Shown: positions 1 through 6,701 of the stretch, in pieces
Numbering within the stretch: position 1 is the first letter of the stretch
Layout: each line of letters opens with the position of its first letter
Made by a program: the position numbers and the translations under genes
Notes under the pieces: generated by a model
Told to the model about the DNA's origin: nothing
The model's input: only the letters and a program-made list of their open reading frames with translations
The model's database searches: none
NCBI GenBank assembly: GCA_003242195.1
Contig: QGUQ01000042.1
Coordinates: 1 to 9,956, forward strand
Direction of reading: 5' to 3'
From: Bacillota bacterium
GTDB taxonomy: Bacteria; Bacillota; Sulfobacillia; Thermaerobacterales; Thermaerobacteraceae
Length of the DNA stretch: 9,956 nt

Positions 1-425
1 GCGAGGACGTAGGCGGAAAACTTCTCGTCGGTTTCGTCGTCGGCCATCGGCGTCCCCGCCCCGGGTTTGTCGCCGGGCCGGTTGCGCAGGACAGGCCGGC
101 CGCCCTCGATCGCCTCTCCCACCGACCCGCCGATGCGCTTCTCCATGAACTCCTTGCGGGGCGCCCCGGCCACGGCGATGAAGGCGTCCCGGTCGCAGAC
201 GAGGGCGATGTGGTGCACCGCCTCGTACAGCGATTCGACCAGCTCCTTGGCGAAATCGCCCAACTCACCGATGGGGGAGTACTTCTTGAGGATGACCTCC
301 CCGTCCCTGTCCACGAAGATCTCCAGGGGGTCGCCTTCCCGAATCCTCAGCGTGCGGCGGATCTCCTTGGGGATGACGACGCGCCCCAGGTCGTCGATCC
401 GGCGAACGATGCCGGTTGCCTTCAT
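1..425 (-). CDS. spoVT: Stage V sporulation protein T (SpoVT), partial
   Basis: Transcription factor of the AbrB/SpoVT family, which in B. subtilis tunes sigma-G-dependent genes in the forespore. The gene starts at ATG 425 and runs off the left edge after 141 codons; the B. subtilis protein has about 178. Residues 1-50 form the swapped-hairpin AbrB DNA-binding domain, beginning MKATGIVRRIDDLGRVVIPK and, from memory, almost identical to the Bacillus sequence. From about residue 57 the GAF-like sensor domain begins (ELGDFAKELVESLYEAVHHI); its end lies outside the window. The start is firm: AGGAGGGG at 431-438 lies 5 bases upstream. It is the last gene of the cluster visible here, 162 bases after mfd, and may have its own promoter in that gap. 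Identity is very secure; the ligand of the GAF-like domain is not known to me. Confidence 0.96.
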   Translation of the reverse strand, partial: MKATGIVRRIDDLGRVVIPKEIRRTLRIREGDPLEIFVDRDGEVILKKYSPIGELGDFAKELVESLYEAVHHIALVCDRDAFIAVAGAPRKEFMEKRIGGSVGEAIEGGRPVLRNRPGDKPGAGTPMADDETDEKFSAYVL

Positions 426-481
426 CCTGACCCCTCCTGCTACCCGCTCGAGCCGGCGGCGGGGGACGAACGCCTCGGGGT

Positions 482-511
482 CAGTGTGCCGCGAAGAATT
501 TTCCGCTATTC
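482..511 (-). promoter_or_regulatory. Candidate forespore (sigma-G/F-like) promoter of spoVT
   Basis: On the minus strand GAATA (507-511) is followed after 18 bases by CACACTG (482-488). This resembles the sigma-G pattern GNATR, 17-18 bases, CATNNTA, with two mismatches in the -10 box. It would start a transcript with a leader of about 50 bases ending at the spoVT ribosome-binding site. B. subtilis spoVT is known to be read by sigma-G, which is why I looked for it; the match itself is modest. Confidence 0.3.
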
Positions 512-558
512 CCGGCTTCCCGCGGCCCGCGGTCCTCTCCCGCAGGCGCGGGACCCAG

Positions 559-583
559 CCCGGGGCGGGAACCCGTGCCCGGG
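559..583 (-). terminator. Stem-loop just after the mfd stop codon
   Basis: Two CCCGGG arms (559-564 and 578-583) can pair. Inside them a 4-bp CGGG/CCCG stem closes a TT loop, with a small internal bulge between the two stems. The hairpin begins 4 bases after the mfd stop codon. There is no T run behind it, so it is not a canonical intrinsic terminator. It could stabilise the mRNA 3' end or assist factor-dependent termination. Confidence 0.35.
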
Positions 584-587
584 GCGC

Positions 588-3500
588 CTATCCCTGGGAG
601 GGGCCGCCAGCGGTGGCCGGCTCGTCGTCACCCTTCGATCCGGCAGTGGGCGGGGTGAGGCGCAGCAGGTGCCGGAGGAACCGGCGGAGCCCGTTGAGCA
701 CCTCCCGATCCCCCAGCCCGTCGATGCGGAAGAAGGCGGCGGGCCGGCCCCGCACCGGTTGCAGGCGGCGGCCGAACTGGGCGCGCAGCTCCTCGCAGGC
801 GCGGGCCAGCGGGCCCGCCTGCGGGGCCACCGCCTCCAGGTCGATGCGGGTGGCGGCCTGCTCGATGCGGAACACGCCGCACCGGGCCGCCAGCTGGCGG
901 ATCTCCGCCAGGGCCAGCAGGTTGCGCACCGGTTCGGGGAGCGGGCCGTAACGGTCCTGCAGGGATTCGCGAATCTCGGCCAGCTCCCGCGGCGTCTCGG
1001 CCAGGTTCACCCGCTTGTAGAACTCGATCTTCTGGCGTGCGTCGCGGATGTAGCTGTCGGGGATGTGGGCGTCCACCACCAGGTCGACCACGGGCTTCAG
1101 CCGCGGCGGGCGGCGTTGGCCCTTCAGCTCCCGCACCGCTTCCTCCAGCAGCTGGGCGTAGAGGTCGAATCCCACCGAGGCGATGAAACCGTGCTGCTCG
1201 TGGCCGAGGAGGTTGCCGGCGCCGCGAATCTCCAGGTCGCGCAGGGCCAGCTTGAAGCCGGACCCCAGCTCCGTGAAGTCCTTGATGGCCTGCAGGCGCT
1301 TCTGGGCGTCCTCGCTCAGCACCTTGTCCCGCCGGTAGGTGAAGTAAGCATAGGCGACACGGTCGGAACGGCCCACGCGGCCCCTGAGCTGATAGAGTTG
1401 CGCCAGCCCCAGGCGGTCCGCGTCCTCGACGATGAGCGTGTTGACGTTGGGCATGTCCAGCCCGGACTCGATGATGGTCGTGCAGATGAGGACGTCGGCC
1501 TCGCCGGCCATGAAGGCGACCATCACCCGCTCCAGCTCCGCCTCGGGCATCTGGCCGTGGGCCACAGCGAAGCGCGCGCCGGGCAACAGCCGCTCCAGGC
1601 GGCGGCGAACGGCCTGGATGCTCTGCACGCGGTTGTGGACGTAGAAGACCTGCCCGCCCCGGCGCAGCTCCCGCTCGATGGCGTCCCGCACCAGCCCCTC
1701 GTTCCACTCCACGACGAAGGTCTGCACGGGGAACCGGTTGCGGGGCGGCGTGTCGATGCGGCTCAGGTCGCGGAGACCGGCCAGCGCCATGTGCAGGGTA
1801 CGGGGAATGGGCGTGGCCGTCAGGGTCAGCACGTCCACGTTCTGCTTGAGCTGCTTGAGCCGCTCCTTGTCCGCGACGCCGAAGCGGTGTTCCTCGTCGA
1901 TGATCAGCAACCCCAGGTCCTTGAAGCGCACGTCCGGCTGCACCAGGCGGTGGGTGCCGATCACGATGTCGATGGTGCCCCGGGCCAGGCCCGACAGGAT
2001 CTCCGCCTGCTCGGCGGGCGAGGCGAAGCGGCTCAGGGTACGGATGGTCACCGGAAACTGGGCGAAGCGCTCCTTGAAGGTCCGCTCGTGCTGGTAGGCC
2101 AGCACCGTCGTGGGGACGAGGACGGCCACCTGCTTGCCGTCCTGGACGGCCTTGAAGGCCGCCCGCATGGCCACCTCCGTCTTACCGAAGCCCACGTCGC
2201 CCACCAGCAGGCGGTCCATGGGTTGGGGCCGCTCCATGTCCGCCTTGACGGCGGCGATGGCCTCCAGCTGGTCCGGCGTTTCCTCGTAGGGGAACGCCTC
2301 CTCGAACTGGCGCTGCCAGGGTGTGTCGGGCGAGAAGGCATGCCCGCGCACCGCCTGGCGCGCGGCGTAGAGGGCCAGGAGCTCTCCCGCCAGCTCCCGC
2401 ACCGATTCCTTGACCCGCTGCTTGACCTTGCTCCACTCGGCCGAGCCCAGCTTGGCCAGGCGCGGCTGGTGGCCTTCGGCCCCGACGTACTTCTGCACCA
2501 GCTCGATCTGGTCCGTGGGGACGTAGAGCCGGTCCCCGCCGGCGTACTGGATGGCCAGGTAGTCCCGCTGGACGCCCTGGACCTCCATGGTCTTCAGGCC
2601 CAGGAAGCGGCCAATGCCGTGATGCACGTGAACCACATAGTCGCCCGGCTTGAGGTCACTCAGCCTCTCTAAGGCCTGGACCTCGATGCGGTCGGCGTGG
2701 GAAGGCGCGGGCGCCCGCCGCCGCGGGACCCGGCGCCCGAAGATCTCCCGCTCCGTCAGCACCACGGTGCGCAAGGAGGGTAACTCGAAGCCCTCGCTCA
2801 GGGCACCGGGTGCCGCCACCACCTCGCCGGGCTCCGGGATGACGGGGGAGGACCCCACCCGCGCCCGGATGCCTGCCTCATCCAGGGTTCGGCGCAGGTG
2901 CTCGGCCCGCCCGGCGTCCTGGGTCACCAGCAGGACCCGGTACTGCTGGCGCTGCCAGGTCCGCACCTCCTCCTCGAACAGGTCCCACTGGCCGTGGAAC
3001 ATCGTCGCCGGCCGGGCACTCAGGGAGAACACGGCCCGCGGTTCCGGCCCCGCGCCGGACGCCCGCAGCAGAAGGGACACGTAAAGGGCGGGCCGGCGGG
3101 CCAGTTCGCTCCACAGCCCCTCCCGGTCCAGGTACAGCCCCGCCTGTTCGGGCAGGATCTCGCCCCGTTCCAGCAGGTCCGCCTGCCGTTCGTGCCACTG
3201 TCGTTCCCGGTCCTCGACGGCCTCCACCATGGTCCGGGGTTCCAACCAGACCACCAGTGAAGGGCCGGCGGCATAGTCCAACAGCGTGGCCGCCTCGGGA
3301 TCGAACAAGGTCAGGTACCGCTCCGCCGCCGCCACGTCCCGCCCGGCCGCCAGCCGTTCCAGATCTTCCTCCAACCGCTGTAGGAGCCGGAATTGCGGCC
3401 CACCCCGCCGCCCGCGCGTCTCCTCCCGCAGGCGCTCCAGGCGCTCCTCCAGGGCTCGCAGCCCCCGCCGCCAGTCCCCTTCGTCCAGGACCAGCTCGCG

Positions 3501-4202
3501 GGCCGGAAGGAGGGTGACGCGCTGCAGCTCGCCCGTAGACCGCTGGCTGGCGACGTCGAAGACGCGGATGGACTCGATCTCATCGTCGAAGAACTCGATG
3601 CGGACGGGCTGTTCCTCGGTGGGAGGGAAGACGTCGACGATACCGCCCCGGACGGCGAACTCCCCGGGCCGTTCCACCTGCTCGGCACGCTCGTAGCCCG
3701 AGGCCACCAGCCGGGCAACCACATCGTCCCGATCCCAGGTCGTCCCCGCCGCCAACTCGATGCGGCCGGTCTCCCACTTGCGCGGGTCCGCCAGCCGCCG
3801 CGCCACGGCCGCTACGGGCGCCACCACCACGCACCGGCCGGAACGCAGCCGCGCCATGGCCTCCAGGCGCAGGGCCCGCAGTTCCGGGCTGCTGGCCAGC
3901 ACCTCGAAGGGCAGCACCTCCACGGCTGGAAAGACGGCCACCCGGTCCTCCGGCAACCAGACCCGCAAGTCGGCGGTCATGGCGTCCGCCGTTGCCTGGT
4001 CGGCTGTCAGGACGAATAAGGACCGTTCCGTCATCTCGGACAGCGCGGCCAGCAGGCTGGCGGCCGCAGGGCCGGTGATACCGTAGACGGCCTGGGCCGG
4101 CAACTCCCGGCGTATGCCGTCCACCAGGGACGGGAACTCGGGCAGCTGCTGCCAGAGACGTACCAGTGCCTCCGTCCTTGCTTCCTCGGGGGCCACTTTC
4201 AC
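588..4202 (-). CDS. mfd: Transcription-repair coupling factor Mfd
   Basis: ATP-driven DNA translocase that removes RNA polymerase stalled at lesions and recruits UvrA. The product has 1204 residues (B. subtilis about 1177). Residues 1-350 form the UvrB-like damage-recognition modules, including SSPELRALRLEAMARL. The RNA-polymerase-interacting CarD-like domain lies at about 515-575 (LKPGDYVVHVHHGIGRF). Two RecA-like motor domains follow: Walker A VGDVGFGKT near 666-673, DEEH at 769-772, TATPIPRT, and the TRG/motif VI region TIIESGLDMPN...QLRGRVGRS. The C-terminal domain from about 1035 carries VVDLVVDAHIPDSYIRDARQ. The start is uncertain. The frame stays open for 165 codons upstream through pth, but homology begins near LVRLWQQLPEF, so GTG 4202 (or GTG 4196) is the best choice. 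A perfect Shine-Dalgarno lies further upstream, behind a hairpin. All catalytic motifs look intact. Confidence 0.97.
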   Translation of the reverse strand: MKVAPEEARTEALVRLWQQLPEFPSLVDGIRRELPAQAVYGITGPAAASLLAALSEMTERSLFVLTADQATADAMTADLRVWLPEDRVAVFPAVEVLPFEVLASSPELRALRLEAMARLRSGRCVVVAPVAAVARRLADPRKWETGRIELAAGTTWDRDDVVARLVASGYERAEQVERPGEFAVRGGIVDVFPPTEEQPVRIEFFDDEIESIRVFDVASQRSTGELQRVTLLPARELVLDEGDWRRGLRALEERLERLREETRGRRGGPQFRLLQRLEEDLERLAAGRDVAAAERYLTLFDPEAATLLDYAAGPSLVVWLEPRTMVEAVEDRERQWHERQADLLERGEILPEQAGLYLDREGLWSELARRPALYVSLLLRASGAGPEPRAVFSLSARPATMFHGQWDLFEEEVRTWQRQQYRVLLVTQDAGRAEHLRRTLDEAGIRARVGSSPVIPEPGEVVAAPGALSEGFELPSLRTVVLTEREIFGRRVPRRRAPAPSHADRIEVQALERLSDLKPGDYVVHVHHGIGRFLGLKTMEVQGVQRDYLAIQYAGGDRLYVPTDQIELVQKYVGAEGHQPRLAKLGSAEWSKVKQRVKESVRELAGELLALYAARQAVRGHAFSPDTPWQRQFEEAFPYEETPDQLEAIAAVKADMERPQPMDRLLVGDVGFGKTEVAMRAAFKAVQDGKQVAVLVPTTVLAYQHERTFKERFAQFPVTIRTLSRFASPAEQAEILSGLARGTIDIVIGTHRLVQPDVRFKDLGLLIIDEEHRFGVADKERLKQLKQNVDVLTLTATPIPRTLHMALAGLRDLSRIDTPPRNRFPVQTFVVEWNEGLVRDAIERELRRGGQVFYVHNRVQSIQAVRRRLERLLPGARFAVAHGQMPEAELERVMVAFMAGEADVLICTTIIESGLDMPNVNTLIVEDADRLGLAQLYQLRGRVGRSDRVAYAYFTYRRDKVLSEDAQKRLQAIKDFTELGSGFKLALRDLEIRGAGNLLGHEQHGFIASVGFDLYAQLLEEAVRELKGQRRPPRLKPVVDLVVDAHIPDSYIRDARQKIEFYKRVNLAETPRELAEIRESLQDRYGPLPEPVRNLLALAEIRQLAARCGVFRIEQAATRIDLEAVAPQAGPLARACEELRAQFGRRLQPVRGRPAAFFRIDGLGDREVLNGLRRFLRHLLRLTPPTAGSKGDDEPATAGGPSQG

Positions 4203-4245
4203 ACCGTGCCGCCCGGCGGGCCGGTCCGGGCGGACTTCACCTCCT
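4203..4245 (-). promoter_or_regulatory. mfd translation start region: SD, hairpin, GTG
   Basis: AGGAGGTGA (4237-4245) is a perfect Shine-Dalgarno sequence but lies about 36 bases before the mfd start GTG 4202. Between them are two perfect 8-base complementary arms (4226-4233 and 4209-4216) with a 9-base loop. Folding would bring the SD to about 11 bases from GTG 4202. The reading opened by the GTG inside the SD (4241-4239) ends after 13 codons at a TGA (4201-4199) that overlaps GTG 4202. A coupled leader peptide is therefore the alternative explanation. The sequence is clear; the mechanism is inferred. Confidence 0.5.
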
Positions 4246-4280
4246 GCTCGGGCTGCATCTCCCCGGCGCCAGCACGAACA

Positions 4281-4307
4281 GGCCCGCAGCCACCGGTGCC
4301 GCGGGCC
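4281..4307 (-). other. Strong hairpin in the mfd leader
   Basis: GGCCCGC (4301-4307) and GCGGGCC (4281-4287) form a perfect 7-bp stem around a 13-base loop that contains the small palindrome CACCGGTG. It sits in the 148-base gap between pth and mfd, about 50 bases before the mfd ribosome-binding region. No T run follows, so it is either a pth 3' end structure or part of an mfd leader. Confidence 0.45.
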
Positions 4308-4325
4308 GCAGGGATGGCACGGGGC

Positions 4326-4354
4326 ATCGTACGTCGGGGCAGCAGGCGCCTCAA
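4326..4354 (-). promoter_or_regulatory. Candidate sigma-A promoter for mfd
   Basis: TTGAGG (4349-4354) and TACGAT (4326-4331) are separated by exactly 17 bases, each matching the sigma-A consensus at 4 of 6 positions. The -35 box overlaps the pth stop codon. A transcript starting near 4319 would have a leader of about 115 bases holding the hairpin at 4281-4307 and the distant Shine-Dalgarno. In GC-rich DNA such a match has some weight, but it is not decisive. Confidence 0.35.
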
Positions 4355-5016
4355 CCGCGCGGCGGTACCGCCTCCCCGCCCGTCTCGCGCGGTCCGGCGC
4401 CCGGTTCCCCTCCCGGAGCGGGACCGGCCCCGTCCGCGGGGTCTCCCGGCGGCGGCCCGTTGTAACGGGACATGGCCAGTTGCAGGCCCGCCGCCACCAC
4501 GGCCAGGCACGCCTCCACCGCCCGCTGTACGGCGCGCTCCACCACGGACCGCTCGGCGTCCGCAAAGGGTGCCAGCACGTAGTCGGCGGGATCCACACCC
4601 GCGGGCGGCCGGCCGATGCCGATGCGCAGCCGCGGGAAATCCTCGGTCCCCAGGTGCTCGATGACGGAGAGCATGCCGCGGTGACCGCCCGATCCACCGC
4701 GAGGGCGCAGGCGCAGGTGCCCCAGCGGCAGGTCGAGATCGTCGTAGATCACCAGCAACTGGCCGGGCTGCATGCGGAGCGCGCGGACGGCCTGGGCCAC
4801 CGCCTCGCCGCTGCGATTCATGTACGTCTGGGGCTTCAGCAATGTGAGGCGCTCGCCCCGCCAGTCGGCCTCCAGCCACAACGACGCAAAGCCCCGGCGC
4901 CAGTCCGCAACGCGGATCCTCCGGGCCAGGGCATCGACGACCATGAAACCGACGTTGTGTCGCGTTTGGTCGTACTGCGGGCCGGGGTTGCCAAGCCCGA
5001 CGATCAGGTAAGGCAC
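4351..5016 (-). CDS. pth: Peptidyl-tRNA hydrolase
   Basis: Cytosolic esterase that releases tRNA from peptidyl-tRNAs dropped by the ribosome. It has 221 residues; family members usually have 185-200. The active-site elements are visible: N10 in GLGNPG, catalytic H20 in TRHNVGF, N68 in TYMNRSG, and D92 in the YDDLDLPLG segment that orients the histidine. The GGxGGHNG loop reads GGSGGHRG, with R113 in place of the asparagine of the E. coli enzyme. The last 35 residues (from GPPPGDPADG) form a Gly/Pro-rich tail outside the fold. The start is GTG 5016, giving the canonical N-terminus MPYLIVGLGNPG, with GGGGGACGGGGA just upstream. It begins 14 bases after rplY ends and is surely co-transcribed with it, as in Bacillus. 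Confidence 0.97.
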   Translation of the reverse strand: MPYLIVGLGNPGPQYDQTRHNVGFMVVDALARRIRVADWRRGFASLWLEADWRGERLTLLKPQTYMNRSGEAVAQAVRALRMQPGQLLVIYDDLDLPLGHLRLRPRGGSGGHRGMLSVIEHLGTEDFPRLRIGIGRPPAGVDPADYVLAPFADAERSVVERAVQRAVEACLAVVAAGLQLAMSRYNGPPPGDPADGAGPAPGGEPGAGPRETGGEAVPPRG

Positions 5017-5030
5017 GTCCCCGTCCCCCG

Positions 5031-5651
5031 TCAGGATGCGCCGGTCCCGCCAGCCGGAGCTTGCTCGGTCTCGGCGCTGCCGCCGGCCTCTTCCTCGGGT
5101 GCGAGGTCCTTAGGCGGCAAGAGCACCGCCACGATCTGCTCGGGATCCTCGAAGATACGGACCCCTTCCGGGATCTCCAGGTCCCGGACGCGCAGCTCCT
5201 CCCCAACCGGCAGCTGGGTGATGTCCCCCTCGATGGCGGTGGGGATGTTCCGCGGCAGGCATTCGATCTCCAGCTCGTTGAGCTGGTGCTGGACGATGCC
5301 GCGCTTGCTGGCCTCCTCTTCGCCCCGCAGCACGATGGGGACGACGGTGCGCACCGGCTTGTCCTCGCGGATCTCCATCAGATCCACGTGCAGCAGCTCG
5401 CCCCGGTGGGGATGCCACTGCATTTCCTTCACCATCACGCTGAACTGCCGGTTCGTCCCGTTGTCCTCCAGCTCGACCCGAAGCAGGCCGTGGACCTGCC
5501 CGTTGGCCAGCAGCCGGTTGAATTCCCGGGCGTCCAGCCGGATGGGGAAGTTGCCGCTCGGGCCGTAAAGGACAGCCGGCAACCCGCCCTCCCGGCGCAC
5601 CTTGCGTGCGCGGCCGGGCTCCCGGAGTTTCGCTCGCAACGCGACGTCCAC
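5031..5651 (-). CDS. rplY: 50S ribosomal protein L25, CTC/TL5 family
   Basis: 5S-rRNA-binding ribosomal protein of 206 residues, known as Ctc in Bacillus and TL5 in Thermus. The N-terminal L25 beta-barrel covers about residues 1-92: LREPGRARKVRREGGLPAVLYG is the usual opening, and HRGELLHVDLMEI is the conserved strand that ends the domain. The C-terminal TL5 domain (about 93-185) includes RGIVQHQLNELEIECLPRNI and LPVGEELRVRDLEIPEG. An acidic, low-complexity tail follows. The start GTG 5651 is chosen because GGGAGGGAG at 5659-5667 lies 7 bases upstream and the L25 fold begins there. The open frame continues 31 codons further upstream, but those codons lie across the promoter. In Bacillus ctc is a stress gene; here a housekeeping-type promoter precedes it. 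Confidence 0.96.
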   Translation of the reverse strand: MDVALRAKLREPGRARKVRREGGLPAVLYGPSGNFPIRLDAREFNRLLANGQVHGLLRVELEDNGTNRQFSVMVKEMQWHPHRGELLHVDLMEIREDKPVRTVVPIVLRGEEEASKRGIVQHQLNELEIECLPRNIPTAIEGDITQLPVGEELRVRDLEIPEGVRIFEDPEQIVAVLLPPKDLAPEEEAGGSAETEQAPAGGTGAS

Positions 5652-5688
5652 CAGGATGCTCCCTCCCGACTGGAAACTGGCCGCACAT

Positions 5689-5717
5689 AGTCTATCCCGG
5701 GGCGCGGGGCCTGTCAA
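5689..5717 (-). promoter_or_regulatory. Sigma-A promoter of rplY-pth
   Basis: A perfect -35 box TTGACA (5712-5717), a 17-base spacer and a -10 box TAGACT (5689-5694, 4 of 6) lie in the 97-base gap after prs. The predicted start near 5681 leaves a leader of about 30 bases containing the rplY ribosome-binding site GGGAGGGAG. This short AT-richer patch stands out in very GC-rich surroundings, which raises confidence. It would drive rplY and pth, and possibly mfd by readthrough. Confidence 0.75.
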
Positions 5718-5748
5718 ACGAGGCCGCCGCGCAGCGCCCACCACCGCC

Positions 5749-6696
5749 TCAAGTGAAGAGGCGGCTTACTGACAGATCCTCGTGGATGCGGATGATGGCC
5801 TCCCCGAGGAGGGGAGCTACGGACAGCACCCGCACCCGGGCCCGCTCCGCCTCCGCGGGCACGGGGATGGTGTCGGTGACCACGATCTCTTCGATGGGGG
5901 CCTCGGCCAGCCGCTCCAACGCGTTGCCCGAGAACACGGGGTGGGTGCAGCAGGCGTAGACCGCCTTGGCCCCGAGGGCGATCAGGGCCTCGGCCCCGTG
6001 GCGGATGGTGCCGCCGGAGTCGATGATGTCGTCGATCATGATGGCGGTACGCCCTTCCACGTCGCCCACCACCGACATGACCTCCGCCACCCCGGGTTCC
6101 GGACGCCGCTTGTCGATGATGGCGATGGGCACCCCCAGGCGGTCGGCCAGATCCCGGGCGCGCGAGACGCCGCCGTGATCGGGCGAGACCACCACCGGGC
6201 GTTCCAGGTTCTTCTTGGCGAAATACTCCGCCAGCAGGGGCACGGCCGTCAGGTGGTCCACCGGGACGTCGAAGAAACCCTGGATCTGGCCCGCGTGCAG
6301 GTCCATGGTGACCACCCGGTCCGCCCCCGCCACGGTCAGGAGGTTGGCCACCAGCTTGGCTGTGATGGGCTCGCGCGGCCGCGTCTTGCGGTCCTGCCGC
6401 GCGTAACCGTAGAAGGGCACCACCGCATTGACGCGGCGGGCGGACGCCCGCTTCAGCGCGTCCAGCAGGACCAGCAGCTCCATCAAGGTATCGTTGGGCG
6501 GATGGCACGTGGGCTGGATGACGAACACGTCCGCCCCGCGCACGCTCTCGTTGACCGACACGCGGATCTCGCCGTTGGCAAAGCGGCCCAGTTCCAGGTC
6601 GCCCAGCGGCACGCCGATGTGCTGGGCGATGGCCCGTGCCAGCGCGGGATTGGCGCTGCCGCTGAAGATCTTCAGGCGACCACTGTCGTATGGCAC
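5749..6696 (-). CDS. prs: Ribose-phosphate pyrophosphokinase (PRPP synthetase)
   Basis: Class I PRPP synthetase: ribose 5-phosphate + ATP gives PRPP + AMP, supplying purine, pyrimidine, NAD, histidine and tryptophan synthesis. It has 315 residues (B. subtilis 317). Visible elements are the ATP-binding stretch around GYARQDRK (97-104), the metal/ATP site DLHAGQIQGFF (132-142) with H134, SPDHGGVSRAR (171-181), the catalytic flexible loop KRRPEPG (196-202), and the PRPP-binding loop IDDIIDSGGT (221-230). I place the start at GTG 6696, 5 bases after the glmU stop, because GGGGGGAG ending at 6704 is then well spaced. GTG 6705, overlapping the glmU TGA, is possible and adds three residues. Either way it is tightly coupled to glmU, as in Bacillus. 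Confidence 0.97.
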   Translation of the reverse strand: MPYDSGRLKIFSGSANPALARAIAQHIGVPLGDLELGRFANGEIRVSVNESVRGADVFVIQPTCHPPNDTLMELLVLLDALKRASARRVNAVVPFYGYARQDRKTRPREPITAKLVANLLTVAGADRVVTMDLHAGQIQGFFDVPVDHLTAVPLLAEYFAKKNLERPVVVSPDHGGVSRARDLADRLGVPIAIIDKRRPEPGVAEVMSVVGDVEGRTAIMIDDIIDSGGTIRHGAEALIALGAKAVYACCTHPVFSGNALERLAEAPIEEIVVTDTIPVPAEAERARVRVLSVAPLLGEAIIRIHEDLSVSRLFT

Positions 6697-6701
6697 CCTT
6701 G

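Noticed and set aside
210..2672. Long open frame (820 codons) on the plus strand
   Set aside because: It lies opposite the mfd coding frame and is rich in His, Gly, Leu and Val as expected of a GC-biased antisense frame; it has no domain and no ribosome-binding site.
4199..4327. 42-codon frame between pth and mfd as a possible fin gene
   Set aside because: No cysteine pairs or similarity to Fin, no ribosome-binding site, and its ATG falls in the candidate -10 box. At most its last codons could act as a leader peptide.
4361..4372. Perfect palindrome GGCGGTACCGCC in the pth tail as an operator
   Set aside because: It lies in low-complexity GC-rich coding sequence and has no partner copy; a chance palindrome is the simpler view.
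4203..4697. The mfd frame open for 165 codons upstream, suggesting a fusion or a longer Mfd
   Set aside because: This part overlaps pth in another frame, shows no Mfd-like sequence, and Pth is unmistakable there. It is chance openness from high G+C.
5652..5744. 31 extra N-terminal codons for rplY
   Set aside because: They cover the promoter, and the L25 fold and the ribosome-binding site both point to GTG 5651.
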